Of a stretch of DNA of 64,000 nucleotides, positions 34,789-43,270 are shown one piece after another. How positions within the stretch are numbered: position 1 is the first letter of the stretch; each line of letters opens with the position of its first letter. The stretch is from Lentisphaeria bacterium (lineage in GTDB: Bacteria; Verrucomicrobiota; Lentisphaeria; Victivallales; Victivallaceae). The stretch is from positions 1-64,000 of the forward strand of contig JABLYX010000007.1 in assembly GCA_018265615.1 (NCBI GenBank), read 5' to 3'. Made by a program: the position numbers and the translations under genes. The notes beneath the pieces were generated by a model that was not told the origin of the DNA, made no database searches, and worked only from the letters and a program-made list of their open reading frames with translations.

Positions 34789-34817
34789 AACATAACACTG
34801 CATCACGCAAAGTGCAA
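34789..34817 (-). promoter_or_regulatory. Candidate promoter for rnr
   Basis: TTGCAC (34817-34812) and TATGTT (34794-34789) lie on the minus strand, 17 bp apart, about 38 bp before the rnr ATG. Several overlapping AT-rich alternatives exist, so the assignment is tentative. Confidence 0.35.
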
Positions 34818-34865
34818 AAGAAATTTGCAAAAATCCCGGCGGCAGCGCATATTATATGAATGAAA

Positions 34866-34883
34866 AACGCGGAATTCCGCGTT
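34866..34883. promoter_or_regulatory. Perfect 18-bp palindrome in the panB leader
   Basis: AACGCGGAATTCCGCGTT lies 25 bp upstream of the panB ATG and just downstream of AT-rich sequence that could hold the -10 box. It could be a repressor site or a short leader hairpin. No regulator gene is adjacent. Confidence 0.45.
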
Positions 34884-34908
34884 CAGGCCCCAGAAGGAGG
34901 ATTCATCC

Positions 34909-35697
34909 ATGAGTACAAACAGCAAAGTCACCGTCGCAACCTTCCGCAAACGCAAGGCGGCCGGAGAAAAAATTTCAATGATCACCGTCTACGACGCTCC
35001 GAGCGCCTCGATCTGCCACGGCGGGGGAGTCGACGCACTGCTGGTCGGCGACTCGCTTGCGATGACGGTTCTCGGTTACAGGAACACGCTTCCGCTCACG
35101 ATGGAGGAGGCGCTGCACCACGCCAAAGCAGTGCGCCGCGGCGCGCCGGATGCGTTCGTGATCTTCGACATGCCGTTCATGAGCTACCAGGCGGATGACG
35201 CGGAGGCGCTGCGCAATGCGGGCCGCGCCCTGAAGGAGGCGGGCGCCGATGCGGTCAAGCTTGAAGGCGGAGCCGAAGTCGCGCCGCTGATCGAGAAGCT
35301 CGTCCGCAGCGGGATTCCGGTGCTCGCGCACCTCGGGCTCCTGCCGCAGCACATCATGACGGCGGGCGGCTACCGGCTGACGGGCAAGACGCCGGAGGAT
35401 GCGGCGCGGCTGCTCGACGACGCCCGCAAGGTCGAAGCGGCAGGGGCTTTCGCGACGGTGCTCGAGTGCATGCCCGCGGAAGTCGGTAAAATGATCTCTG
35501 AAAACATCGGGATCCCGACGATCGGAATCGGTTCCGGGCCGGATTGCGACGGACAGGTGCAGGTGCTGAACGACCTGCTCGGGCTGTTCGAAGAGTTCAC
35601 GCCGAAGCACGCGCGCCGCTACGCCGAGCTGGGCCGCATTTTCCGCGAGGCGGTGACGAACTATGCGAACGACGTGAGAACCGGCACATTCAAGTAA
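34909..35697 (+). CDS. panB: 3-methyl-2-oxobutanoate hydroxymethyltransferase
   Basis: A 262-residue enzyme making ketopantoate from 2-oxoisovalerate and methylene-tetrahydrofolate, the first committed step to pantothenate and CoA. The motifs ITVYDAPSASICHGGGVDALLVGDSLAM, DAVKLEGG, VLAHLGLLPQ and IGIGSGPDCDGQVQVLNDLLGL are diagnostic; the metal-ligand Asp is in VGDSLA. It is a decameric cytoplasmic enzyme. AAGGAGG lies about 9 nt before the ATG. panC and panD are not adjacent. A GC-rich hairpin with a GAAA loop (35700-35715) follows the stop. Confidence 0.95.
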   Translation: MSTNSKVTVATFRKRKAAGEKISMITVYDAPSASICHGGGVDALLVGDSLAMTVLGYRNTLPLTMEEALHHAKAVRRGAPDAFVIFDMPFMSYQADDAEALRNAGRALKEAGADAVKLEGGAEVAPLIEKLVRSGIPVLAHLGLLPQHIMTAGGYRLTGKTPEDAARLLDDARKVEAAGAFATVLECMPAEVGKMISENIGIPTIGIGSGPDCDGQVQVLNDLLGLFEEFTPKHARRYAELGRIFREAVTNYANDVRTGTFK

Positions 35698-35926
35698 AAG
35701 GCGGCGAAAGCCGCCGACGGCGCCGGCGCCCCGCCGGTCGGGTTCCAAGGGCGAAGCGCCTTGGCCACCGGAGGTAAAGTTGTGCGCGGAGCGAAACAGC
35801 TGCATAGCAAAAATGAAATTTTTGCCGTGGAGCGCACACGGTCTGCTGCGCCGCAGGCGCACAAAGACCGCGCGTGCGCGGAGCGCAGGCATCCGGGCCG
35901 GGTACGAAAATAATATAACAGCAACG

Positions 35927-36001
35927 TTTTGCGGCACGCGACAAAGCCGAAAAAGAAGCGAATGTAATAACAACGTAGTTTTGCGGCACGCAACAGAGCC
36001 G
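35927..36001 (+). repeat. Pair of 23-bp direct repeats
   Basis: Core copies at 35927-35949 and 35979-36001 begin TTTTGCGGCACGC and end AGCCG, with two mismatches. The sequence before each (TAATAT..CAACG and GTAATAACAACG) is also alike, so the true unit is about 50 bp. Confidence 0.7.
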
Positions 36002-36047
36002 GGAAACATTTTTCTGCGTACTGTCTGCAAGCATTGTCGCGGGCTTC

Positions 36048-36071
36048 GCGGGGGAAATACATTTCCCCCGC
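36048..36071. repeat. Perfect inverted repeat with 11-bp arms
   Basis: GCGGGGGAAAT and its exact complement ATTTCCCCCGC are separated by only AC. No T-run follows on either side, so it is not a standard terminator. Confidence 0.65.
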
Positions 36072-36343
36072 ACCCCCATTTCTTACACTCATGCGGCGGG
36101 CGCGGACCCGTGGGTTGTTCCCTTTCCGTTCGCAGCGGCAGCTTTGCTGCCTTACTTGTCCGCCTGCGGCGGCCAACTCTTCACCGCCCGCTTCGCGGGC
36201 TGCGCCAGAGGGGCTTCGCTGCGCTGCGTTCACCTGCGTCACTTTCGTTCCTTGCAACGCGCTTCGGCTGCGCCGAACCGCGTTGTTCGTTCACATCCGC
36301 TCCGCGGCGCATACCGCGCTTTTTTTGCCGGGCGGCAATGCTA

Positions 36344-36430
36344 TGTGAGGGGGAAAGTCTGGACTGCATTGTTGTGAGCGGGAGAGACCGGGCTGCGTTG
36401 CTGCGAGGGGATAAAGCCGGGCAACCCTGC
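36344..36430 (+). repeat. Three imperfect tandem 29-bp repeats
   Basis: Units start at 36344 (TGTGAGGGGGAAAG..), 36373 (TGTGAGCGGGAGAG..) and 36402 (TGCGAGGGGATAAAG..). The first two share the ending CTGC-TTG; the third diverges after the middle. They end just before the PocR-AraC stop codon. Confidence 0.55.
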
Positions 36431-36438
36431 CGCCGGAT

Positions 36439-37299
36439 TCACTCCGCGGCCGTCTCCGCAACCTCTTCCGCGCCCTTCTCCTCCTCGCACTGCCGGATGA
36501 ACTCCCGCGGCGACAGGCCGGTCTGGCTCTTGAACACCGTGCAGAAATAATTACTGTCGGAAAATCCGCACCTCCGGCCGATTTCCCCGATCGTATACTT
36601 CCGGCTGTAATGGCGCAGCAGCATTTCCGCCTCCTGCATCCGGCGCTCGGCCAGCAGCTCCCGGAACCCCTTCCCTCCCGCGCGGCGGATCACGCCGCCG
36701 AGATAATTCACATTCACATGCAGAATCTCCGCCAGATCGCTCAGCGCCGGATTCTGGTGGTAGGAGCATTCAATGAAATGGCGGCACTGCTCAATATAGA
36801 ACTCATCCCCCCGCTTCTTGCCGCGCCCGCTCCGCGACTCGCGGTAGGACTCCAGCTCTAGAATCACATACTGTCCGAGAAAAGCGGCGTAATCGCCGAT
36901 TTCGCTGCGCCGTTCGCGCGACAGCTCCCCCGGGCGGCGGCCATTCCAGCCCGGAGCGAACTCCTGCCCCGGCGGCAGCAGATATCCGAGATAGATGATC
37001 GCCGCAAGCTCCCCGTCGAAGAGCACCGGATGCGCGTAATCCCACACCCCTTTCGGGCAGAATCCCCAGAACGGCCTGCCGCGCATCGCGATCTTCCGGC
37101 TGCGCGCCTTGTTCGCGGCGCAGGCGTTGATCCCGCCGGGCTGCTTCTTCGCCCAGCGGCAGAAATCGCCGTGATGGTGGTATTGGTCGGGAGCAAGCTG
37201 AAGCTCCGGCATCTCCGCGAACGCCGGATGAAGAACCTCCAGATCGATCACGGTTCCGAGCTTCAGTTCGAGGTGTCGGATCGCGTCCTGCAAATTCAT
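36439..37299 (-). CDS. AraC-family regulator with PocR-type sensor domain
   Basis: A 286-residue protein. Residues about 10-160 resemble the PocR ligand-binding domain: CRWAKKQPGGINACAANKARS, FWGFCPKGVWDYAHPVLFDGELAAIIYLGYLLP, with conserved Cys residues and the C-x-x-G-x-x-x-x-x-x-P pattern. The C-terminal 100 residues are an AraC-type double HTH (LSDLAEILHVNVNYLGGVIRR.., YTIGEIGRRCGFSDSNYFCTVFKSQTGLSPREFIRQ). PocR domains sense small polyols or hydrocarbons such as propanediol in the founding case. It is divergent from the FAD-dependent oxidoreductase at 37425, its likely target. The effector is unknown. Confidence 0.85.
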   Translation of the reverse strand: MNLQDAIRHLELKLGTVIDLEVLHPAFAEMPELQLAPDQYHHHGDFCRWAKKQPGGINACAANKARSRKIAMRGRPFWGFCPKGVWDYAHPVLFDGELAAIIYLGYLLPPGQEFAPGWNGRRPGELSRERRSEIGDYAAFLGQYVILELESYRESRSGRGKKRGDEFYIEQCRHFIECSYHQNPALSDLAEILHVNVNYLGGVIRRAGGKGFRELLAERRMQEAEMLLRHYSRKYTIGEIGRRCGFSDSNYFCTVFKSQTGLSPREFIRQCEEEKGAEEVAETAAE

Positions 37300-37424
37300 G
37301 TCAGAATCTCCATTTCTGTAATAATTTAAGATTTCATCCCGGTTTTTTCAAGGTTTCGTGCAAAAAAACCGTTAAATTATAAGAAAAGGACAGAATCAAC
37401 CGATCCCCAGCAACGGAGAAAAAC

Positions 37425-38732
37425 ATGAAATTCCATCAGGAACCCGCAAAGCAGCTCCCGGTCACGGCGGAAGTCGACGTCCTCGTCGCGGGAGGCGGTC
37501 CGGCCGGAGTCGGCGCGGCGCTCGGAGCCGCCCGGGTCGGAGCGAAAACCATGCTGATCGAAAGCGCGAACTGCCTCGGCGGCATGGCGACCGCAGGCAT
37601 GATGTCCCACTGGTGCGGCGGAACCGAATCCCCGCTGCTCGACGAGATCTTCGAACGCACCAAAGCTTCGCCGCTCCTGCCTCCCGAAACCAGCGGACGG
37701 GCCGCCTTCTGGGCGACCGCGCACGAAGCGCAGAAAACCGCGCTGCAGGAGCTCCTTCAGGAGGCGGGCGTCATATTGCAGTACCACACCCGCGTCGCCG
37801 GGGCGATCGTCGAAGACGGCTGCGTGAAAGGCGTCATCACCGAAAGCAAGTCCGGCCGCGAAGCCATCCTCGCCCACACCGTCATCGATGCGACCGGGGA
37901 CGGCGACGCCGCCGCCGCCGCCGGAGCAGAGTTTGTGCTCGGCCGCCCGGAGGACAACGTCTGCCAGCCGGTCACGCTGATGTTCCGCATCGGCGGAGTC
38001 GACCATGAGCGCGCCGTGTTTCCGGGCAGCTTCGAATCGCTGATCGACCTGCCCAAAGGGGAGATTCAGGCGCTCGGGCGCGCGAACCTGCCGTTCCCGG
38101 CCGGCCACGTGCTGCTTTATCCGGCCCCCCTTCCCGGCGAGGTCTGCGTGAACATGACGAACGTCATCAATATCGACGGAACCGATGTGCGCGACCTCAC
38201 GAAGGCCGAACTCGCCTGCCGTGAACAGATGGTGAAGATCGTCGCGTTCCTGCGCGAATTCGTCCCCGGCTACGAGAACTGCTACGCGGTCACGAGCGCG
38301 TCGAACGTCGGCGTGCGCGAGACCCGCCACTTCAAGGCGCTCTACCGGCTCACGGAATTCGACATCGTCGAGGCGAAGCTCTTCGACGACTGGATCGCCG
38401 CGCGCAACTCATTCAACTTCGACATTCACAGCCTGAAAGGGCCGGGGCTCGACGAGCACGGCGCGCAGAAGCACTTCAGGGCGAAGGGGAAATATTCGAT
38501 CCCGTTCCGCAGCTGCGTCCCCGAAAAGCTCGACGGGCTGCTGCTCTCCGGGCGCAACATCGACGGCAGCCACAAGGCGCATTCGAACTTCCGGGTCATG
38601 CCGATCTGCCTGAATATCGGCCAGGGGACCGGCATTGCCGCCGCACTCGCCGCACGGCAGGGCATTCCCGTCCGCCGGGTCGACGTCAAGGCGGTTCAGG
38701 AACTGCTCGAACAGGCCGGCGTCCGCCCCTGA
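37425..38732 (+). CDS. FAD-dependent oxidoreductase (FAD_oxidored family)
   Basis: A 435-residue flavoprotein. The dinucleotide-binding start VDVLVAGGGPAGVGAALGAARVGAKTMLIE is followed by NCLGGMATAGMMSHW, a signature of the FAD_oxidored family. The second FAD segment is HTVIDATGDGDAAAAAGAEF, and the C-terminal LLLSGRNIDGSHKAHSNFRVMPICLNIGQGTGIAAALA closes the site. Members are often found with carbohydrate or organic-acid catabolism genes and oxidise unknown substrates. CGGAG precedes the ATG. The gene is alone on its strand and divergent from the PocR-AraC regulator. No signal peptide is present. Confidence 0.85.
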   Translation: MKFHQEPAKQLPVTAEVDVLVAGGGPAGVGAALGAARVGAKTMLIESANCLGGMATAGMMSHWCGGTESPLLDEIFERTKASPLLPPETSGRAAFWATAHEAQKTALQELLQEAGVILQYHTRVAGAIVEDGCVKGVITESKSGREAILAHTVIDATGDGDAAAAAGAEFVLGRPEDNVCQPVTLMFRIGGVDHERAVFPGSFESLIDLPKGEIQALGRANLPFPAGHVLLYPAPLPGEVCVNMTNVINIDGTDVRDLTKAELACREQMVKIVAFLREFVPGYENCYAVTSASNVGVRETRHFKALYRLTEFDIVEAKLFDDWIAARNSFNFDIHSLKGPGLDEHGAQKHFRAKGKYSIPFRSCVPEKLDGLLLSGRNIDGSHKAHSNFRVMPICLNIGQGTGIAAALAARQGIPVRRVDVKAVQELLEQAGVRP

Positions 38733-38747
38733 AGCATCGCGGATGCT

Positions 38748-38770
38748 CCGGAAGAGTTCATCTCTTCCGG
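38748..38770. terminator. Hairpin between convergent genes, embedding a stop codon
   Basis: CCGGAAGAG and CTCTTCCGG form a perfect 9-bp stem with a 5-nt loop containing the stop codon of the UPF0178 gene (38758-38760). There is no T-run, so it may act as a transcript end stabiliser or a weak bidirectional terminator. Confidence 0.4.
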
Positions 38771-39213
38771 TTCATCCGGGTCAGGAGACGGTTCAGGGCG
38801 TTGGTGAAGCGCTCGCGCTCGCGGAGGGAAAACGGCGCGGCTCCGCCGGTCACTTCCCCCGTGATCCGCAGTTCGGCCAGCAGTTCGCGCATCGCCATCG
38901 CGTTCCGCACCCCGGCGGGCGTGTACTCTTCTCCGCGCGGATTCAGCGCCGCAGCGCCCACCGCGAGGCTCCGGTTCGCCAGCGGGATATCGGCGGTGAC
39001 GACCAGGTCCCCGGCCTCGAGCTCTTCCACGATGCGGTCGTCGGCTCCGTCGAACGCGCCGCCGGCGGATATGCCGCCCACGAACTCCGACTCCGGCAGA
39101 TGCGGCGCGCGGGCCGCGACGAACACGCAGCTGATTCTCTCACGCTCCGCGACCCGGATCAGCACTTCCCGGATCACCCGCGGAACCGCGTCCGCATCGA
39201 CAAAAATCCTCAT
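38758..39213 (-). CDS. UPF0178 (YaiI/YqxD) family protein
   Basis: A 151-residue protein from the ATG at 39213 (GGGAGG 6 nt upstream). MRIFVDADAVPRVIREVLIRVAE opens a PIN-like/Toprim-like fold, and DRIVEELEAGDLVVTADIPLANRSLAVGAAALNPRGEEYT is the highly conserved central block of the UPF0178 family. C-terminal FTNALNRLL is also typical. The conserved acidic residues (D6, D8, D near 61 and 76) suggest a metal-dependent nuclease, but the biochemical role of the family is not settled. It converges on the FAD oxidoreductase gene. Confidence 0.9.
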   Translation of the reverse strand: MRIFVDADAVPRVIREVLIRVAERERISCVFVAARAPHLPESEFVGGISAGGAFDGADDRIVEELEAGDLVVTADIPLANRSLAVGAAALNPRGEEYTPAGVRNAMAMRELLAELRITGEVTGGAAPFSLRERERFTNALNRLLTRMNRKR

Positions 39214-39295
39214 CAAACGCCTCCCTGCTGTAAACCGCATACCATAACGCCGCCGGTACGCTTTTACAACCGGAATCCTCAGGGAACGCGCAAAT

Positions 39296-42200
39296 TCATT
39301 GCTCCGCAGCCGTCAGTTCATAGGCGAATGCGCCGTCTCTGTTGTCCATCGTGAACTCCAATTTTCCGTTTTTCACTTCGAACGGGAGCTCACCCGAGCG
39401 CCTGCCGTCCGAATCGAGAGTGAAGAGCCTGTATTTCCGCGCGCCCGGGAGCCCGAGCGCGACATGCACACGCCCCCGGCGCAGCAGGAGCGGCAGGCCG
39501 CCGACCACCTCAAGTGTTCCGCGCGAACGGTCGGTGTAGCGCATGCGGCTGTTCTGGCAGTCGGTCAGATGCAGCAGCAGAATGCGCCCGCTGTCGCCGA
39601 GCGGTTCGCCGTCGAGCGACGCCGCCGCAACCGAAGCGAACGCGCCGTCGATCTTCACCGAGGCGAATGCCCCCTCGAGCCGGCTTCCCGCCGGGCCGAT
39701 GAACGCCTCGCTGCACGGCGAAACCGCCAGAAAGGTATTGCGGAGCGCGTCGAGCCGCAGCTCTCCTGTCGAGCTCACGACAATGCCGCGCTTCCCGTCA
39801 TAGCTCCCCTGCCCCGGATTGTTGCGGAACTGTTTCAGGAAATCGGAGCCCGCGGCCCCGGCGGCGCCGTCGAATGAAAGCCCGGTCTTCGCGAGCCAGC
39901 CGAGAAAACGGAACTCCCCCGGAATCGCATTGCCGCCGAACTCCGTCTCCGCCCCCACCGGGAATGCGAGAACATTTTCGGCCGGGCTCACGTCTCCGCG
40001 CAGAAACAGCAGCGCCCCCGCACGGTCGGAGAGCAGACTGACCGGATCGTTCGCCTGTTCGAACCCGACGACCGGGGCCGGTTTCAGCGCCCGCTCCGGA
40101 TTCGAAACGTAGTTGAAGCGGCAGAGCAGGTCGTAATCCTGGAACGCGGCGGCCGCGCCGGCGAGGATCCCCCCCTCGGAACGGTATCCGTTCGGGAACA
40201 CATTGCTCCATTCGGTCACGGCAAACGGCCGGTCGAGGTGCCGCACGGCGAAAAGCTCGGCGAATCCGCCGAACGAACCGAGCGAGCTCTCCGGATTCGC
40301 GGTCCGCGGCATCGTCACGGAGTCCGGGTGCGCCCAGTAGGAGTGGATGTCGACGTAATCGAGCGCCCGGCGGTCGATCGCCACGGAGACGTCGCGGGTG
40401 TAGTTCAGGTCCGTCAGCGGCACCCGGACGCCGAGTGAACGCAGGAATTCCGAAAAACGCGCATAGCCGTTCCGGTACACCCCGTGCAGGAACTCCGCGT
40501 GAAGACGGCTCCGGTTCTCCGGAGTGATCTCCGTTTTCCGGGCGGCGGCATAACGCCGGAACTCCTTCTCACAGGCCTCCCTGACAAATCCGGCCCGGAT
40601 ATTGGTTGCAAGCGTCCCCTCGTTGATGATGCTGACGGATGCGAGCGCGGGATCGTCCTTCCAGGCGAGTCCGGTGTAGGGGTTGATCCGGGTGAGCAGG
40701 TTGCGGGAGTAGCGCTCAAGGTTCGCCGCAACATCGGAATCGATCATCGCAAGCGCTTTGAACTCGCGCCCGGAGAGCGCGCGGTCAGGATACGCCGGAA
40801 TCTCGCCGCGGCGCAAAACACGCGACATGTAAAGATCGATCGAGACGTACATCCCGCGCTTTTTGCAGGCGGCAAAGAGATAGTTCAGCCGGTCCATCTT
40901 CTCCGGATCCGGGACGGTCGAATCCGCGCCCGCCGCGGTCAACGGCTGATCGAAGTGATGGAAGCGGACCAGGTTGTAGCCGTTCGCCGCGAGCCGGTCA
41001 GCCATGCGGTCAAGCTCCGCGTTCCCGGCGAATAGCGCCGCGCCGGTCAGGTTGGTTCCCCAGAAGCGCACCCGGCGCCCGGGGCGTTTTTCGAACTCGA
41101 ACCGGCTGCCCGCCGTTTTCAGGAAGCCGTACTTTCCGGCAGGGGCGTCAAGCAGGAACGAGAAGTCCAGCGCCGAACCCGGCACGATGTCGCGTCTGAA
41201 AGAAAACGCGGACCACTCCTCCCCGGCGGCAGGCGCCCATTCCTTTTTCTCTTCGGGCGGAACGATCCGTTCTCCGGAGAGCGAGAGGCCGGCAAGCGAC
41301 AGCCGCGGGTCGCCGGAAAAAGCGATTTCAGCGACCGGCTTTCCGGCAAGCTCAAAGGCGGCGGCAAAGAGCGCCTTCCCCTCTTCTTCCCACACACACG
41401 CGGCGTTCTCGAGCCGCCCGGGCCGCGTCTGCAGCGCGGTTTCGCGATGTTCCGCAAGCTCGAACTCCCGGCTGCCGCCGTCCGCGTAGGTGATACGGAG
41501 CGTCCCGGCCGGCTCCCGCTCCGGCACGCCGTCGAGGGCGCTCAGGCAATAGAGCCAACGGGAAGAAGCATCCTTCTCCGGAATCCGGAAACGCCTTTCG
41601 CCGCGCGGAAAAGCCCCGCCGCGCGGGACATCGAACCGGATCCCCCCGAGTGTCCGCACCTCCGATCCGCCGGACGCGCCGAGCGTGACCGGAACCGATT
41701 CATACGGAACATACTCCATGTCGAACGCGAGCTCCGCCTCCGTGATCCGCCCGGCGGAGGGAGAAAACATCAGCCGCAACGCAACGTTCCCCCTGCTGAA
41801 CCGCCGGTTGTCCTGAAGCATCGCCTCGAACTCCCCGCGGATGTGCAGCACGCCGCGCCGCAGCGGAATCGCCAGGCGGTTTTCCCCGTGCGGCACCTTG
41901 ATCTGCCAGCCGCGGTCCCGGTAAACCGCCGGAAAGGAACGCTCCTTCCCGTTCACGATATACGGCTTCACACACGGCGGAAGCTCCGCGACGACCGCCA
42001 GAAGCTCCGTTTCAATGCCGGAGCGGGAGGAAAGGGCGAGGCTCACCTCCGCCCTGCCGTTCTCCACGCGGCGGTTTTCTGAGAAATCGAAAGCGCCGTA
42101 ATTCCTGACCGCGAACGTCCCCCGCCGGAAGGTTCCCCCGGCGGCGGCTTCGCCCGGAAAGGTCACGTTCGAAGCGTCCTGCGTCGTGCCGCCCTTCCAC

Positions 42201-42337
42201 TTCGGGGCGGCGCAGTGAAGCTTGAATTCAATCTCCTCCGCCCTGACGACGCAGGAGGGGGAGACTCCGAGCTCCGCCCCGGCGGCGCCGAGGGCCGCTG
42301 CGAGGAGGAGGAGCGGCAACAGGGTTCTTTTCCGCAT
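39296..42337 (-). CDS. Large secreted clan GH-A (GH5-like) glycoside hydrolase (module 2)
   Basis: A 1013-residue protein with a signal peptide (LLPLLLLAAALGAAGA). Residues about 22-400 are beta-sandwich domains. A TIM barrel follows from about 420 (RVRFWGTNLTGAALF, LAANGYNLVRFHHFDQPL). E573 in SIINEGTL is the likely acid/base and E709 in FAVTEWSN the likely nucleophile, giving the Asn-Glu / Glu pair of clan GH-A. C-terminal residues from about 830 form further sandwich domains. It probably cleaves an extracellular polysaccharide in the periplasm or outside the cell. It is downstream of the module 2 prepilin (9 bp gap), in the same orientation. Substrate is unknown. Confidence 0.82.
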   Translation of the reverse strand: MRKRTLLPLLLLAAALGAAGAELGVSPSCVVRAEEIEFKLHCAAPKWKGGTTQDASNVTFPGEAAAGGTFRRGTFAVRNYGAFDFSENRRVENGRAEVSLALSSRSGIETELLAVVAELPPCVKPYIVNGKERSFPAVYRDRGWQIKVPHGENRLAIPLRRGVLHIRGEFEAMLQDNRRFSRGNVALRLMFSPSAGRITEAELAFDMEYVPYESVPVTLGASGGSEVRTLGGIRFDVPRGGAFPRGERRFRIPEKDASSRWLYCLSALDGVPEREPAGTLRITYADGGSREFELAEHRETALQTRPGRLENAACVWEEEGKALFAAAFELAGKPVAEIAFSGDPRLSLAGLSLSGERIVPPEEKKEWAPAAGEEWSAFSFRRDIVPGSALDFSFLLDAPAGKYGFLKTAGSRFEFEKRPGRRVRFWGTNLTGAALFAGNAELDRMADRLAANGYNLVRFHHFDQPLTAAGADSTVPDPEKMDRLNYLFAACKKRGMYVSIDLYMSRVLRRGEIPAYPDRALSGREFKALAMIDSDVAANLERYSRNLLTRINPYTGLAWKDDPALASVSIINEGTLATNIRAGFVREACEKEFRRYAAARKTEITPENRSRLHAEFLHGVYRNGYARFSEFLRSLGVRVPLTDLNYTRDVSVAIDRRALDYVDIHSYWAHPDSVTMPRTANPESSLGSFGGFAELFAVRHLDRPFAVTEWSNVFPNGYRSEGGILAGAAAAFQDYDLLCRFNYVSNPERALKPAPVVGFEQANDPVSLLSDRAGALLFLRGDVSPAENVLAFPVGAETEFGGNAIPGEFRFLGWLAKTGLSFDGAAGAAGSDFLKQFRNNPGQGSYDGKRGIVVSSTGELRLDALRNTFLAVSPCSEAFIGPAGSRLEGAFASVKIDGAFASVAAASLDGEPLGDSGRILLLHLTDCQNSRMRYTDRSRGTLEVVGGLPLLLRRGRVHVALGLPGARKYRLFTLDSDGRRSGELPFEVKNGKLEFTMDNRDGAFAYELTAAEQ

Positions 42338-42346
42338 CGACGCACC

Positions 42347-43117
42347 CTATTTCCGGTGATTCCGCAGCAGCGCGTACTTCATGAAGAGATCCGGCGTCGT
42401 GCTGGCCCAGACATACGCGGTGTTCGCGAGATGGATCCCGCAGCTCACCACGTGACCGTCCAGCAGCAGAACCGGGGCCATGCCGTTGTGATAGGTTCCC
42501 ACGCCGGTAACGCCCCAGAGGCCGGTCTCCGCCGTCTTGCTGTTGTTGCAGACGCCGACCACGGCGTTTTTGTATTTCGTCGAGCTTTCGTAATTATGCT
42601 CGGTGACGAACATCGATTCGGAGGGCTGTTTCACGATGCCGGCCTTGATGAAGGTCGAGGAACCGGAGCTGCCCGCCACGCAGCGGCCCCACCCCATCAG
42701 GAACGAATACGAGCGCGGCGCCGTAGTGCCGAACTCCGCGCGCGGATTCTGCGACTCGTCGAGCGGACAGCGGAAGATGCTGTACACCTTTTCGGTCCGC
42801 TTGAACGACGTCGTCCCGGGCGTCAGGTAGCGGGAGGCGTAAACCCAGTCCCAGTGCAGCTGGCTGGTATAGTAGTTCTGCAGCCCCCGGTCCTGCTCGT
42901 TGTTCCCGAACGGAGGCGCGACGAAGCCGGCGAAGTCGTTCTGGTAAAAAGCACCGTAGGTGCCCAGCGTCTTGAGCTGGGAGACGCACTGGATCGCCTT
43001 GCCCCTCGCCCGCGCCTTCTGCAGCGCCGGCAGCATGAGCGACGCAAGAATCGCGATAATCGCAATCACTACGAGGAGCTCTATCAATGTAAAGAAACTT
43101 CTTTTCCCATTTATCAT
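42347..43117 (-). CDS. Prepilin-type protein with H-x9-DG motif (module 2)
   Basis: A 256-residue protein from the ATG at 43117 (AAAGGTGG 6 nt upstream); the open frame extends 13 codons further without support. The leader MINGKRSFFTLIELLVVIAIIAILASLMLPALQKAR has Phe rather than Gly before the cleavage-site Phe. The globular part has a Cys-containing loop (FRCPLDESQNPRAEFG) and ends with YHNGMAPVLLLDGHVVSCG, an exact H-x9-DG spacing. It is divergent from the AraC gene at 43271 and leads into the GH5-like gene. It is the second of three regulator-prepilin-glycosidase arrangements in this window. Confidence 0.85.
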   Translation of the reverse strand: MINGKRSFFTLIELLVVIAIIAILASLMLPALQKARARGKAIQCVSQLKTLGTYGAFYQNDFAGFVAPPFGNNEQDRGLQNYYTSQLHWDWVYASRYLTPGTTSFKRTEKVYSIFRCPLDESQNPRAEFGTTAPRSYSFLMGWGRCVAGSSGSSTFIKAGIVKQPSESMFVTEHNYESSTKYKNAVVGVCNNSKTAETGLWGVTGVGTYHNGMAPVLLLDGHVVSCGIHLANTAYVWASTTPDLFMKYALLRNHRK

Positions 43118-43201
43118 GGCAATCCACCTTTTTTTGTGCCGCATCCGCAGCGCCATTGCTTCAATGCTTATATTTTACCTGAAAATAATCCGGAAAGCAA
43201 C

Positions 43202-43229
43202 TTGACAAACCGGAAATTATATATAGATT
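43202..43229 (+). promoter_or_regulatory. Promoter of the module 2 AraC gene
   Basis: A perfect TTGACA (43202-43207) and TAGATT (43224-43229), 16 bp apart, lie about 41 bp before the GTG start. The intergenic region with the divergent prepilin gene is only 153 bp, so regulator binding here could affect both. Confidence 0.5.
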
Positions 43230-43270
43230 TGTATCAGAGATATTCAAATCGGCCTCCCGGAGAAAAAAGC

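Larger units (their letters stand above)
35698..36438. repeat. 741-bp non-coding, repeat- and hairpin-rich gap
   Basis: I see no credible gene here: open frames are antisense-like and differ from neighbouring codon use. The gap holds a GGCGGC-GAAA-GCCGCC hairpin at 35700-35715; a 23-bp direct repeat (35927-35949 and 35979-36001, 21 of 23 identical, 52 bp apart) with flanking similarity; an inverted repeat with 11-bp arms at 36048-36071; many short stems closed by TTCG-type loops between 36120 and 36320; and three imperfect tandem 29-bp units at 36344-36430. It lies between convergent genes. It could be a decayed or mobile non-coding element repeated elsewhere in the genome. Confidence 0.65.

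Noticed and set aside
36048..36071. Inverted repeat considered as a terminator
   Set aside because: It lacks a T-run on both sides and is 350 bp from the nearest gene end, so I list it as a repeat only.
35661..36257. Long minus-strand open frame over the 741-bp gap and the panB end
   Set aside because: The protein has tandem near-duplicates from the direct repeats, no ribosome site and overlaps panB; it reads as non-coding repeat sequence.
36344..36430. Tandem 29-bp units considered as a CRISPR array
   Set aside because: The units abut without spacers, are imperfect, and no cas gene is in the window.
42215..43270. Upstream extension of the module 2 AraC gene to a 662-residue protein
   Set aside because: The extension is antisense to the prepilin and GH5-like genes and has no domain. 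The GTG at 43271 has a good ribosome site and promoter.
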